Shown here piece after piece: positions 21,248 through 30,923 of a stretch of 64,000 nucleotides of DNA. The translations under genes and the position numbers were made by a program. The stretch comes from Roseiarcus sp963717215 (GTDB lineage: Bacteria > Pseudomonadota > Alphaproteobacteria > Rhizobiales > Beijerinckiaceae). The DNA lies in contig CAVQVS010000006.1 of the NCBI GenBank assembly GCA_963717215.1, forward strand, positions 1,178,001 to 1,242,000, in the 5' to 3' direction. The notes beneath the pieces were generated by a model that saw nothing but the letters and a program-made list of their open reading frames with translations, did no database searches and was not told the DNA's origin. Each line of letters opens with the position of its first letter. Position 1 is the stretch's first letter.

Positions 21248-22936
21248 TCAGGGCGCGCGGAGGAGCGCAGAAGTCCTCGCAGCGCCTGTCGCGCGCGCCG
21301 CTAAAACCTCGTCCAGCCAATCCGGCCGCATCTCGGGCACCGATGACAGAAGCAATTCGGTATAGGGGTGATAAGGCGGCGAGAACACCGTGGCCGTGTC
21401 GCCGCTCGCCACGATCTGGCCCTTCAGCATCACCACAACCTTGTTGGCGATTCGTTTCACCGTTCCGAGATCATGGGTAATGAATAGATAGGCGACCCCC
21501 AGATCGTCCTGCAGCTTCTTCAGCAAACGGAGGATCTCTTCGCCCACCAGCTGATCGAGCGCGGAAGTCACCTCGTCGCAGATGATCAGATCAGGTTCAG
21601 CCGCGAGAGCGCGGGCGATCGACACGCGCTGCTTCTGGCCGCCTGACAATTCGCTGGTCTTGCGAGTGATGAAGGATTCCGGCAGATCCATCTGGCTCAA
21701 CAGTTCCGCCACGCGCGCGCGCACTTCCCGCCGCGATCGATTGAAATAGAACGCCACGGGCCTGCCGATCGTCTCGAGCAAGGTGTGCTGTGGATTGAGC
21801 GCGACGTCGGGCATCTGGTAGATCATTTGCACCCGACGCAGTTGGTCCTTGGTGCGGTCCTTGAGTCGCGGCGAGAGGCTCGTCCCGTTGAAGCGCACAT
21901 CGCCGGCGACCCGCGGCAACAGACCCGTGACCACGCGCGCCAAAGTCGATTTGCCCGAGCCGGACTCGCCGACCACGGCCACCGTGTCCCCATTGCGCAC
22001 TTCGAGGCTGACGTCATCGATGACTTTGGGCTTGCCGGGATAGTCGGCGCTTACGTGATCGATGGCGAGGATCGGAACCGGGGCCGCGACGGCGGCGTCG
22101 ACGAAAGGGCGGCCCGCGACGCGTTCGCTCACCAGACGACGCGTATATTCCTCCTTCGGCTGTTGCAGGATTTGCTTTGAATCGCCGAATTCGACCATTT
22201 TGCCGCGTCTCAGCACCATGATGCGATCGGCGATTTGGGCGACGACAGCGAGATCGTGGGTGATGTAGAGCGCCGCTGTGCCATGCTCGCGGATGAGCTT
22301 TCGGAAAGCCGCGAGGCATTCGACCTGTGTCGTCACGTCGAGCGCGGTGGTCGGCTCATCGAAGATGAGAATGTCGGGCTTGGCGACCATCGCCATCGCC
22401 GCCATCACGCGCTGAAGCTGTCCGCCGGAAACCTGATGCGGATAGCGCGACCCGATCGTCTCCGGGCTCGGTAGATCGAGCTGCTTGAACAAGCTGACCG
22501 CCTCCGCCCGCGCTTCCGCCGGCGACAATACGCTATGCCGCACCGCGGCTTCGCAGACCTGTTCCATCAGCGTATGGGCTGGGTTGAATGACGCCGCCGC
22601 ACTCTGGGCGATGTAAGCGATCCTGGGGCCACGCAGCTCACGCCGCTGATCCGGGCTGATAGCGCGAATGTCCGTATCGCCGAAAATGATGTTGCCGCCG
22701 ACGATATGGCAGTCGCGACGGGTATAGCCCATCGAGGCGAGGCCGATGGTCGACTTGCCGGCGCCGGACTCGCCGATGAGCCCGATCACCTCGCCCCGCC
22801 TGAGCTCAAGCGAAACGTCATCGACCAGAACCGGCCCGTCGCCGGCATCCGTTCGCACCGCAACGCGCATGCCGCGGATATCGAGCACGATAGGATTATC
22901 CGCTGTCAGGGAAGCGTCCCGAGCCTGTTCGCTCAT
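21248..22936 (-). CDS. Oligopeptide/nickel-type ABC transporter, fused double ATPase
   Basis: 562 residues containing two complete ABC ATPase domains in tandem (DppD plus DppF fused). The first has Walker A GESGAGKST, signature VSGGQLQRV and Walker B DILIFDEPT. The second has GESGSGKST, LSGGQKQRVSIARAL and DLIICDEVTSALD. The C-terminal region SPPYHPYTELLLSSVPEM is typical of peptide-importer ATPases. Start ATG 22936 (MSEQARD) overlaps the permease stop by four bases. It energises the importer formed with the genes at 22933-26428. Confidence 0.93.
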   Translation of the reverse strand: MSEQARDASLTADNPIVLDIRGMRVAVRTDAGDGPVLVDDVSLELRRGEVIGLIGESGAGKSTIGLASMGYTRRDCHIVGGNIIFGDTDIRAISPDQRRELRGPRIAYIAQSAAASFNPAHTLMEQVCEAAVRHSVLSPAEARAEAVSLFKQLDLPSPETIGSRYPHQVSGGQLQRVMAAMAMVAKPDILIFDEPTTALDVTTQVECLAAFRKLIREHGTAALYITHDLAVVAQIADRIMVLRRGKMVEFGDSKQILQQPKEEYTRRLVSERVAGRPFVDAAVAAPVPILAIDHVSADYPGKPKVIDDVSLEVRNGDTVAVVGESGSGKSTLARVVTGLLPRVAGDVRFNGTSLSPRLKDRTKDQLRRVQMIYQMPDVALNPQHTLLETIGRPVAFYFNRSRREVRARVAELLSQMDLPESFITRKTSELSGGQKQRVSIARALAAEPDLIICDEVTSALDQLVGEEILRLLKKLQDDLGVAYLFITHDLGTVKRIANKVVVMLKGQIVASGDTATVFSPPYHPYTELLLSSVPEMRPDWLDEVLAARATGAARTSALLRAP

Positions 22937-23760
22937 GCGCCTTCTCCCTGGCCTCTGGAATGAATCGACAGCATCCAATCGACGACGAAATTGACGCCGA
23001 TGGTCAGGATCGCGATCGCGGCCGCCGGATAGAGCGGCGCCGCGGAACCGAAATTGATCATGTCGCGGTAGTCTCTCACCATGCTGCCCCAATCGGCGTC
23101 GGGAGGCTGAACGCCGAGCCCGAGAAAGCTTAGCGCCGCGATGAAGAGAAAGGTAAAACAAAAGCGCAGACCGAACTCAGCCGTCAGTGGCGGGATCGCA
23201 TTGGGCAGAACCTCCCGCGTGACGATCCACCACCATCCCTCGCCGCGCAGGCGCGCTGCCTCCACGAATTCCAGGCTGACGATATTCACGGCCACCGATC
23301 TCGCCAGCCGAAACACCTTAGTCGAATCGAGGATGGCGATCGTGACGATGAGGACGGGCAGCGCCGTGCCGAGCACCGAGAGGATGACGAAGGCGAAGAT
23401 GAGCGTCGGCATGGACAACAAAAGGTCGACGAAGCGAGAAAGCGCCTGATCGATCCATCCGCCCGCTACCGCGGCCGCGAAGCCGGTGATAACGCCGAGG
23501 ACGAATGAAAGGGCGGTGATGATCAGCGCAAGACCGATCGACATACGCGCGCCATAGATCAGACGGCTCACGATATCGCGCCCAAGATTATCGAGTCCGA
23601 GCCAGTGCTGCGCGTCGGGATCCGCCCACGCGTCCCCGAGCGGCGTCGCCTGGTCGAAGGGCGCAATGAGCGGCGCCAGCAAAGCGACGAGCAGATTGGT
23701 GACGACAATGACGATGCCGATCTGCGCGGTGACGCTCACTTTATAGCCGCGGATGCGCAT
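22933..23760 (-). CDS. ABC transporter permease, DppC-like
   Basis: 275 residues with about six membrane helices. The first is IGIVIVVTNLLVALLAPLIAPF, and it is followed by WLGLDNLGRDIVSRLIYGARMS, a hallmark of DppC/OppC permeases. The cytoplasmic EAA loop is seen as EAARLRGEGWWWIVTREVLPN. Inner-membrane half of the import channel, paired with the DppB-like protein. Start ATG 23760. The gene sits 34 bases after the previous permease and overlaps the ATPase gene by four. Confidence 0.92.
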   Translation of the reverse strand: MRIRGYKVSVTAQIGIVIVVTNLLVALLAPLIAPFDQATPLGDAWADPDAQHWLGLDNLGRDIVSRLIYGARMSIGLALIITALSFVLGVITGFAAAVAGGWIDQALSRFVDLLLSMPTLIFAFVILSVLGTALPVLIVTIAILDSTKVFRLARSVAVNIVSLEFVEAARLRGEGWWWIVTREVLPNAIPPLTAEFGLRFCFTFLFIAALSFLGLGVQPPDADWGSMVRDYRDMINFGSAAPLYPAAAIAILTIGVNFVVDWMLSIHSRGQGEGA

Positions 23761-23794
23761 AAAGTCCTTCTTTGTCGCGCTTAACAGACCTTGA

Positions 23795-24742
23795 TCAGCG
23801 CGGCTGGCGAAGCCGGGGATTGGACAGAATGGCGAGGATGTCGGCGATCATGTTGAGGAGGATGAAAGTCGCAGCGAAGATAAGCCCGCAGGCCTGGACG
23901 ACAGGCACGTCATGCTTGGACACTTCGTCCACCATCAATTGGCCGAGACCAGGATAGACGAACACGGTCTCGACCACGACGACGCCGACGATAAGGTAAG
24001 CCAGGTTCAAGGCGACGACCGAAATGATCGGGGCCAGCGCGTTCGGCAGCGCGTGTCGAACGACGATGCGCGATTTCCTCAGACCCTTGAGAATCGCCAT
24101 CTCGATATAAGGGCTCGCCATGACCGAGAGCACCGAGGCGCGCGTCATCCGCATCATGTGGGCGACAATCACGAGGACGAGCGTCAGCATGGGCAGGAAG
24201 GTGTCGTAAAGCCGCTCGAGGAACGGCGTGTCGGACGAGACGCTCGCGAGCGAAGGGAACCAGCCGAGCTCGACCGCGACATATTTGATGAGGAGATAGG
24301 CGAGGAAATATTCCGGCACCGAGATCGTCATCAGCGTCACGACGTTCACGAGCCGATCGAAGACGCCGCCCTGCCAGATCGCGGCCAGCAGTCCAAGCCC
24401 AATCGCCAACGGGACAGCGACGATGGCTGCATAGGCCGCCAGGAACATCGTGTTGGCGAAGCGCGGCGCAATCTCCTCCAGGACGTCGCGCCCGTTAGCG
24501 AGCGACTTGCCGAAATCGCCGTGCAGCGCGCCAAACAGCCATTGGAAGAAACGAATATAGGCGGGCTGATCGAGCCCGAGATCGAGACGCATTTTGGCGA
24601 GCGTCTCGGGCGTGGCGGTGTTCTGCAGAATGGCTGAGGCCAGGTCGCCCGGCAGGATTTCGGTCCCGACGAAGATCAGCACCGACGCGGCGAATAGGGT
24701 GAGGATTCCGAGGCCGAAGCGGTTGAGGACGAGCTTCAGCAT
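23795..24742 (-). CDS. ABC transporter permease, DppB-like
   Basis: 315 residues. N terminus MLKLVLNRFGLGILTLFAAS and the FVGTEILPGDLASAIL segment are typical of DppB/OppB. The EAA-type loop reads MAILKGLRKSRIVVRHALPNAL. Six membrane helices are apparent. It forms the inner-membrane channel with the following permease. Start ATG 24742. About 95 bases separate it from the binding-protein gene. Confidence 0.92.
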   Translation of the reverse strand: MLKLVLNRFGLGILTLFAASVLIFVGTEILPGDLASAILQNTATPETLAKMRLDLGLDQPAYIRFFQWLFGALHGDFGKSLANGRDVLEEIAPRFANTMFLAAYAAIVAVPLAIGLGLLAAIWQGGVFDRLVNVVTLMTISVPEYFLAYLLIKYVAVELGWFPSLASVSSDTPFLERLYDTFLPMLTLVLVIVAHMMRMTRASVLSVMASPYIEMAILKGLRKSRIVVRHALPNALAPIISVVALNLAYLIVGVVVVETVFVYPGLGQLMVDEVSKHDVPVVQACGLIFAATFILLNMIADILAILSNPRLRQPR

Positions 24743-24838
24743 GTGCGTCCCTTCTCAACCGCGATCCGGATTACGACCGCAAGGGCATCGCGCGGGAAAT
24801 TACGCTGTCCCCCGCGCTCTTCCGCATCGCGCCGTCGA

Positions 24839-26428
24839 TCACGACTTCAGCCAGGCGTCCTCCATGATCCAGCCGTTGTTCATGTCATAGCCGCCATGGG
24901 GGGTGTGGCCGCCGACCTTCTGGTTATGCGCGTCGAGCCAGTCGCGAAACACGGGAATGAGCGCGCCGCCGCGCTCGTTGAGAATGGCTTGCATCTCCCA
25001 GATATAGGGCTTGCGCTTGTCCTCGTTGGTCTCCGCCTTCGCGTCCGCAAGCAGCTTCTCGAATTGGGGGTCGTTCCAGTGCGTCTCGTTCCACGGGGCG
25101 CTGGCCTGGAAGGCGACGGCGAGCATCTGCGTCGCTGCCGGCCGCCCACCCCAGTAGCTGCTGACGAAGGGCGCTTTGAGCCAAACGTTGTCGAAGTAGC
25201 CGTCGGCCGGCTCCTTCTTCACATCGACTTTAATTCCCGCTTTCGAGGCGCTTGCCTGCAGTAGCGTCGCCTGATCGACCGCGCCGTTGAAGGCGGCGTC
25301 CGAGGCCTGCAGGATGATCTTTGGGTCCGCAACGCCCGCCTTCTTGAAATGGAAGGTCGCTTTTTCGGGATCGTATTTTCGCTGCGGCAGGTCCTTATTG
25401 AAGTAGGGGTCGGTCGGCGGAATCGGATGATCGTTGCCGGCTGTGCCGTAGCCGCTGAATAAAGCCTTGAGCATCTGTTCGCGATCGGCTGCGAGCATCA
25501 CCGCCATGCGGATGTCAGGATTGTCGAAGGGCGGCTTGTCCACTTCCATCGCCAGAACCGAGAACCAGCCGCCTGGCGCGCGGACCACCTCGATCTTCGG
25601 GGTCTTGGACAGGAGAGCGACCGCCTTGTGATCGACCCGGTTGATCGCGTCGATCTGGCCCGAGATCAGCGCGTTGAGACGCGCGGAGCCGTCGTTGATG
25701 ACCGTCACGTCCACGCCGTCGAGAAGGCCTTTGCCTTCTTTCCAATAGGGCCGCGCTTTCTTGAGCCGGATGCGGACGCCGGGGTCGAACCGATCAAGCA
25801 CGAAAGGACCTGTCCCGACCGGCTTCGCCCAATCCGTAAAACCGTCTGGAACCATCATGAGATGGTAGTCAGTAAGACCATACGGAAAATCGGCGTCGGC
25901 GGCGGAAAGCGAGATCTGGATCTGGTGATCATCCAGCTTCTTGATGTCGGTGACGCCCTTCACCGAAGTGGCGCCGCCAGATTTCGTGTCGCCTCGGTGA
26001 AGGTTGAGCGAGTAGATCGCGTCGTCAGCGGTAAACTCCTTCCCGTTAGAAAAAGTCACGCCCTTGCGCAGCTTGAAGATCCAATCCTTTGCGCCGTTGG
26101 CTGGTTCCCAGCTCTCGGCCAGTTCCGGATGCGGTCTCCCGTCCTGGTCCCATTTTGCAAGGCAGTTCCAGATGCCGTGATTGCAGTCGATCATCACGGA
26201 ATCGGTGGTCGTGCGGAAATCGAGGCTGTCCGTGGTGCTGCCGCCGGCGAGGCCAAGTTTCAGGACTCCGCCACTTTTCGGCGCATCGGCGGCAATCGCG
26301 TCGGCGCTCGTGAGGATGGTCGAAATCGCGACGCTGGAGGCCCCGAGCGCGGCGGCGCGGCCCATGAATTCGCGGCGCGAAATGGCCCGCTCGATCAGGC
26401 GCGCGTTCCAATAATCCAGTTCGCTCAT
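24839..26428 (-). CDS. ABC transporter substrate-binding protein, SBP_bac_5 family, Tat-exported
   Basis: 529 residues. The N-terminal ISRREFMGRAAALGASSVAIS carries a twin-arginine motif and hydrophobic core, so it is probably exported folded to the periplasm. The family 5 fold is visible from GGVLKLGLAGGSTTDSLDF through LAESWEPANGAKDWIFKLRKGVTFSNG to FDPGVRIRLKKARPYW. Family 5 proteins bind peptides, nickel, opines or glycosides, and the sequence does not fix the ligand. First gene of the importer operon, divergent from etfB across 371 bases. Start ATG 26428. Confidence 0.92.
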   Translation of the reverse strand: MSELDYWNARLIERAISRREFMGRAAALGASSVAISTILTSADAIAADAPKSGGVLKLGLAGGSTTDSLDFRTTTDSVMIDCNHGIWNCLAKWDQDGRPHPELAESWEPANGAKDWIFKLRKGVTFSNGKEFTADDAIYSLNLHRGDTKSGGATSVKGVTDIKKLDDHQIQISLSAADADFPYGLTDYHLMMVPDGFTDWAKPVGTGPFVLDRFDPGVRIRLKKARPYWKEGKGLLDGVDVTVINDGSARLNALISGQIDAINRVDHKAVALLSKTPKIEVVRAPGGWFSVLAMEVDKPPFDNPDIRMAVMLAADREQMLKALFSGYGTAGNDHPIPPTDPYFNKDLPQRKYDPEKATFHFKKAGVADPKIILQASDAAFNGAVDQATLLQASASKAGIKVDVKKEPADGYFDNVWLKAPFVSSYWGGRPAATQMLAVAFQASAPWNETHWNDPQFEKLLADAKAETNEDKRKPYIWEMQAILNERGGALIPVFRDWLDAHNQKVGGHTPHGGYDMNNGWIMEDAWLKS

Positions 26429-26799
26429 CGGCTTGGATCCTCTCTAAACTGCGCCTTTCCCCAAATCTCGCCCGGCAGTTACTCCTTTGCGTTCTTTCGA
26501 CGACTTGGCGTCAGAAATCCGGTTCTGTCAATCGCACCGCGGTTGGCCGAGAATTGCCCACATGCGGCCGCGGCGAGGCGTGCAGGCGACAGTTCCCCAA
26601 AACGACGGGGCGCACGCTTTTACGGCGATTCCTGCTTGTCGCTGCACAATCTGAAACAATCCGAACCCTGCCAATCTTGCGCGGTACGATCCCCAAAACG
26701 GACGTCTTCGCTTGCGTTGACTTGTGTCGGAGCCAAGATTAGGGGTTCGCCCTCGAATTGCTTGGGCAATCGCCTTTTTTGACAGGAGTTCTGGGGCGT
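26429..26799. other. Divergent intergenic region between the ABC importer and etfB
   Basis: Must hold promoters for both operons. Only small, unconvincing ORFs are present. CAGGAG at about 26782-26787 is the likely etfB ribosome-binding site. I recognise no riboswitch or other RNA. Confidence 0.5.
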
Positions 26800-27549
26800 A
26801 TGAAGATCCTCGTGCCCGTCAAACGGGTGGTCGACTACAACATCAAGATCCGGATCAGGTCAGACGGCTCTGGAGTTGAACTCGCCAACGTCAAAATGTC
26901 GATGAATCCGTTCGACGAGATCGCCGTCGAGGAGGCGCTGCGGCAGAAAGAAGCCGGCAAGGCGACAGAAGTGGTCATTGTCTCCATCGGCCCGCAGCAG
27001 GCCAGCGAAACCATTCGCACCGCGCTTGCCATGGGCGCCGACCGCGGAATCCTGATCAAGAGCGAGGCGCTCGTCGAGCCGCTAACGGTCGCCAAACTGC
27101 TCAAGGGTGTCGTCGCCGCCGAACAACCTGGCCTTGTCATCATGGGGAAGCAGGCGATCGACGACGATTCGAACCAGACCGGACAGATGCTTGCGGCGCT
27201 CACCGGCTTGGGTCAGGGCACGTTCGCCTCCAAGGTCGTCATCGGCGACGGCTCGGTCGAAGTCACGCGCGAAGTCGACGGCGGCATGCAGACCGTTTCG
27301 CTGAAGCTGCCGGCGATCGTCACCACCGATTTGCGCCTGAACGAGCCGCGCTACGCTTCGCTCCCAAACATTATGAAGGCGAAGAAGAAGCCAATTGAGG
27401 AGAAGACGCCGGCCGACTATGGGATCGACGTTTCGCCCCGGCTCAAGGTGCTGAAGACCATTGAGCCCCCTGCTCGCAAGTCCGGCGTCAAAGTGAAATC
27501 GGTGGCGGAGCTGGTCGCCAAGCTGCACGACGAAGCCGGGGTGATCTGA
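26800..27549 (+). CDS. etfB: Electron transfer flavoprotein beta subunit
   Basis: 249 residues. MKILVPVKRVVDYNIKIRI at the N terminus, VSMNPFDEIAVEEALRQKEAG-type residues near position 35, AMGADRGILI and the signature LRLNEPRYASLPNIMKAKKKP place it in the EtfB family. With EtfA it carries electrons from acyl-CoA and related dehydrogenases to ETF-quinone oxidoreductase. ATG 26800 fits the family N terminus and has AGGAG upstream, so the longer frame from 26758 is rejected. Two bases before etfA; same operon. Confidence 0.96.
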   Translation: MKILVPVKRVVDYNIKIRIRSDGSGVELANVKMSMNPFDEIAVEEALRQKEAGKATEVVIVSIGPQQASETIRTALAMGADRGILIKSEALVEPLTVAKLLKGVVAAEQPGLVIMGKQAIDDDSNQTGQMLAALTGLGQGTFASKVVIGDGSVEVTREVDGGMQTVSLKLPAIVTTDLRLNEPRYASLPNIMKAKKKPIEEKTPADYGIDVSPRLKVLKTIEPPARKSGVKVKSVAELVAKLHDEAGVI

Positions 27550-27551
27550 CA

Positions 27552-28496
27552 ATGGCGACTCTTCTTCTGGCGGAAGTCGCGGGCGGCAAATTGAACGATG
27601 CGACCGCGCGCGCGCTGACCGCAGCGCTCGAGCTCAAGGCCCCCGTCGATGTTCTTGTCGCAGGCTCCAATATCGGTGGAGCCGCGGAGGCGGCCGCCAA
27701 ACTTCAAGGCGTGGCGAAAGTGATGGTCGCCGACGATCCGCGTTACGAGCACGGGCTTGCGGAGCCGCTGGCGGCGCTCATCGTCAGCCTCGCGCCCGGC
27801 TATGACGCCATCGTCGCGCCCTCGACCGCGAGCGCCAAGAATGTTGCCCCACGCGTTGCGGCGCTCATCGACGTGATGCAGATTTCCGACATCATCAAGG
27901 TTATTGGTCCGAAGACCTTCGATCGGCCAATCTATGCCGGCAACGCGATCCAGACCGTCGAGTCGACCGATTCGAAGATCGTCGTGACCGTGCGCACCGC
28001 GTCTTTCGCCGCGACCGGCGAGGGCGGCTCGGCGCCGATCGAGGCCGTCGCGCCCGCCGGCGATCCGGCTGTGTCGTCCTTCGTCGGCGAGGCGCTCGCC
28101 AAGTCCGACCGACCGGAACTGGCCTCGGCCAAGATCATCATCTCCGGCGGCCGGGCGATGCAGAAGGCGGAAAATTTCAAGACCTATATCGAGCCGGTCG
28201 CAGACAAGCTCGGCGCAGCGATGGGCGCTTCCCGCGCCGCGGTCGACGCGGGCTACGCGCCCAACGACTGGCAAGTCGGCCAGACCGGCAAGGTTGTGGC
28301 GCCGGATCTCTATATTGCGGTCGGCATCTCGGGCGCGATCCAGCATCTGGCGGGCATGAAGGATTCGAAGGTCATCGTCGCGATCAACAAGGATGAGGAG
28401 GCGCCGATCTTTCAGGTCGCCGACTACGGCCTGGTCGCCGATCTCTATACGGCGTTGCCCGAACTCGCAGCGGAGCTCGCGAAGATCGGGCGTTGA
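27552..28496 (+). CDS. etfA: Electron transfer flavoprotein alpha subunit
   Basis: 314 residues. The C-terminal FAD-binding domain is clear: WQVGQTGKVVAPDLYIAVGISG, then QHLAGMKDSKVIVAINKDEEAPIFQVADYGLVADL. The N-terminal part starts MATLLLAEVAGGKLNDAT. It holds the FAD of the ETF heterodimer. Follows etfB by two bases and precedes the 3-hydroxyacyl-CoA dehydrogenase by about 95, a cluster common in rhizobia. Confidence 0.96.
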   Translation: MATLLLAEVAGGKLNDATARALTAALELKAPVDVLVAGSNIGGAAEAAAKLQGVAKVMVADDPRYEHGLAEPLAALIVSLAPGYDAIVAPSTASAKNVAPRVAALIDVMQISDIIKVIGPKTFDRPIYAGNAIQTVESTDSKIVVTVRTASFAATGEGGSAPIEAVAPAGDPAVSSFVGEALAKSDRPELASAKIIISGGRAMQKAENFKTYIEPVADKLGAAMGASRAAVDAGYAPNDWQVGQTGKVVAPDLYIAVGISGAIQHLAGMKDSKVIVAINKDEEAPIFQVADYGLVADLYTALPELAAELAKIGR

Positions 28497-28592
28497 GCTC
28501 GGGCTCATGCTAAAATCCCAGCGTTCGACTGGACGCTCGTGTCTGCTCGTCTATGATCGCGATGCGGCGCAGGCTGTTCGCTGGAAAGAAAA

Positions 28593-29474
28593 ATGACATT
28601 CAACATCGAAACGGTCGGCGTCATCGGCGCCGGCCAGATGGGCGCCGGCATCGCCGAGGTCGCCGCTCAGGCGGGAATGACCGTCTCGCTCACCGACGTC
28701 GCCGAGGAGCGGATCAACGCGGCTCTCGCGACCATCAACGGTCACCTCTCCCGCCAAGTCGCAAAGGGCCAGATCGACGAAGCGGAGCGTAAGGCGATCC
28801 TCGATCGCATTCTCGTGGCTCCGACCTTCGACAAGCTTGGCGACTGCGATCTCATCGTCGAGGCTGCCTCCGAGAATGAGGAGGTCAAGCGCAAGATTTT
28901 CATCGCCTTGCGCTCTTTTCTCAAGCCGGACGCGATCGTCGCGTCGAACACATCCTCGATCTCAATCACGCGGCTCGCCTCGGTGACCTCCAATCCCGAG
29001 CGGTTCATCGGCATCCATTTCATGAACCCGGTGCCGCGCATGCAGCTGGTCGAATTGATCCGCGGCATCGCCACCAAGGATGAGACGTTCGACGCCGCCA
29101 AGGCCTTCGTCGTTCGGCTCGGCAAGACGGCGACGATGTCCGAGGATTTTCCCGCGTTCATCGTTAACCGCATCCTGCTGCCAATGATCAACGAGGCGGT
29201 TTATACGCTCTACGAGGGCGTTGGCTCGGTCGACGCGATCGACACCGCCATGCGGCTTGGCGCCAATCACCCGATGGGGCCGCTGCAACTCGCCGACTTC
29301 ATCGGCCTCGACACCTGTCTCGCCGTCATGCAGGTGCTGCACGAGGGGCTCGCGGATTCCAAATACCGCCCCTGCCCGCTGCTGGTGAAATATGTCGAAG
29401 CCGGGTGGCTCGGCAGGAAGACCCAGCGCGGCTTCTACGACTACCGCGGCGAAACCCCGGTGCCGACGCGCTGA
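28593..29474 (+). CDS. hbd: 3-hydroxybutyryl-CoA dehydrogenase
   Basis: 293 residues. Rossmann motif GVIGAGQMGAGIAEVAAQAG at the N terminus; catalytic Ser in SNTSSISITRLA and the His-x-x-Asn region in GIHFMNPVPRMQLVE; the C-terminal domain has NHPMGPLQLADFIGLDTCL. Interconverts 3-hydroxybutyryl-CoA and acetoacetyl-CoA with NAD(P), serving short-chain fatty acid or polyhydroxybutyrate metabolism. Clustered with etfBA. Start ATG 28593. Confidence 0.94.
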   Translation: MTFNIETVGVIGAGQMGAGIAEVAAQAGMTVSLTDVAEERINAALATINGHLSRQVAKGQIDEAERKAILDRILVAPTFDKLGDCDLIVEAASENEEVKRKIFIALRSFLKPDAIVASNTSSISITRLASVTSNPERFIGIHFMNPVPRMQLVELIRGIATKDETFDAAKAFVVRLGKTATMSEDFPAFIVNRILLPMINEAVYTLYEGVGSVDAIDTAMRLGANHPMGPLQLADFIGLDTCLAVMQVLHEGLADSKYRPCPLLVKYVEAGWLGRKTQRGFYDYRGETPVPTR

Positions 29475-29496
29475 CAAGAGGGAGCCTCGACAACGA

Positions 29497-30186
29497 TTGT
29501 CGCGCTCGGAAAGGCTTCTCGCGCTTCTTCAGGCGCTGCGGCGGCGGCGGCGGCCGGTCAGCGGGCGGGTCCTTGCCGGCGAACTCGGCGTCTCCTTAAG
29601 AACGCTCTATCGCGACATCGCCAGCTTGCAGGGGCAGGGGGCGGAAATCGAGGGTGAGGCGGGCTTGGGGTATGTCCTCAAGCCAGGGTTCTGGCTTCCG
29701 CCCCTCATGTTCAGCGGTGAGGAGATCGAGGCGCTCGTTCTTGGCGCGCGCTGGGTCGGAGCGAGGACCGACGAAAATCTTGCGCTCGCGGCGCGTGACG
29801 CGATCGCCAAGATCACCGCGGTGCTCCCGCCGGCTCTGCGTGACGACGTCGAGTCTTCGACGCTCTTGGTTCCAGGCAAAATGTCGGGCGGCGCTGCGCC
29901 GGATCTCGCCCCGATCCGCGCCGCAATCCGCGCCGAGCGCAAGCTCGCGCTTGCCTATCGTGACGCACGCGGGGGGAGCACGGAACGCACCATCTGGCCG
30001 TTCGGCATCGGATATTTCGACGAGGCGCGCGTCGTCATGGCCTGGTGCGAACTCAGGCAAGGGTTCCGCCATTTTCGCGCCGACCGCATAGTCTCGTGCC
30101 AGACGCTCGAAGCGCGCTCTCCGCTGGGCCGCCGACGTTTGCTGAGGGATTGGCGCACCAGCGAAGGCGTCGGGCCACCCGAATAA
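29497..30186 (+). CDS. WYL-domain (YafY-type) HTH transcriptional regulator
   Basis: About 229 residues. N-terminal HTH_11: RSERLLALLQALRRRRRPVSG, then LGVSLRTLYRDIASLQGQG, and AEIEGEAGLGYVLK. The WYL sensor domain follows from AIRAERKLALAYRDA through ARVVMAWCELRQGFRHFRADRI, though the W-Y-L residues themselves are not conserved. TTG 29497 is chosen: GAGGGAG lies upstream and an ATG-like start farther back falls inside hbd. It is followed in the same direction by a VOC protein, a pairing often seen with these regulators, so it probably controls that gene. Confidence 0.85.
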   Translation: MSRSERLLALLQALRRRRRPVSGRVLAGELGVSLRTLYRDIASLQGQGAEIEGEAGLGYVLKPGFWLPPLMFSGEEIEALVLGARWVGARTDENLALAARDAIAKITAVLPPALRDDVESSTLLVPGKMSGGAAPDLAPIRAAIRAERKLALAYRDARGGSTERTIWPFGIGYFDEARVVMAWCELRQGFRHFRADRIVSCQTLEARSPLGRRRLLRDWRTSEGVGPPE

Positions 30187-30445
30187 ATGGGAATTCGCCG
30201 GACTCCTCTGCCGCCCCGGCATCCTCGGGTCGGCGGCTCGATTTCCGCGAGGCGCACAATGTTGCGCGACGCAATGATTTCAGGATCTTAAGCGCGCTTT
30301 GATGCAGCCTTGTAGCTGGAAGCCCGAGCTTCGATGCGGGAAGCGCGCTTCCATCACCCACCGAATCGCAAATCACGCTGCTGACAGAATCTGACGTGCC
30401 GGCGCGCGAGGGTCGCGCTCACCTCAAGAAAAGGAGCGATTCCCG

Positions 30446-30814
30446 ATGGGCCTGCCGCATTTCGTCCTCATCTATGTCGACGAGCCTCAGGAGAGCGCTG
30501 ATTTCTACGCGCGCTTGCTTGACCGCCAGCCGCTGGATTCCTCGCGGAACTTCGTCATGTTTGCACTCGCGCCCGATCTGAGGCTTGGGCTCTGGGCGCG
30601 CCGCGACGTCCAGCCCACGCCGCTCGGGGCGGGCGACACCGGCGAACTGGCGATGGCGGTTGGGAGCAACGAGGACGTTGAAGCGCTCTGCGCCGATCAG
30701 AAGCGCAAAGGCGTCACGATTTTGCAGGAACCCGTGACCATGGACTTCGGCCGGACCTTCCTTGCCGCAGACCCAGACGGACATCGCCTTCGGGTGTTCT
30801 GCCCGGCGCCTTGA
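30446..30814 (+). CDS. VOC-family (glyoxalase/dioxygenase fold) protein
   Basis: 122 residues. MGLPHFVLIYVDEPQESADFYARLL is the first beta-alpha unit of the vicinal-oxygen-chelate fold, and DFGRTFLAADPDGHRLRVF the last. AAGAAAAGGAG precedes ATG 30446. Family members include lyases, dioxygenases and drug-binding resistance proteins, and the function here is open. Probably controlled by the adjacent WYL regulator, 260 bases upstream. Confidence 0.85.
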   Translation: MGLPHFVLIYVDEPQESADFYARLLDRQPLDSSRNFVMFALAPDLRLGLWARRDVQPTPLGAGDTGELAMAVGSNEDVEALCADQKRKGVTILQEPVTMDFGRTFLAADPDGHRLRVFCPAP

Positions 30815-30923
30815 TGAGTTCAGCCTAAATCGACGCGAAGACGATCGCGGCCTCCACGCCTTAGATCGCTCCGCGGCGACGCCATTCCGTTGTGCTCGGC
30901 TATTTCGCCTAAGATTTGAGTCG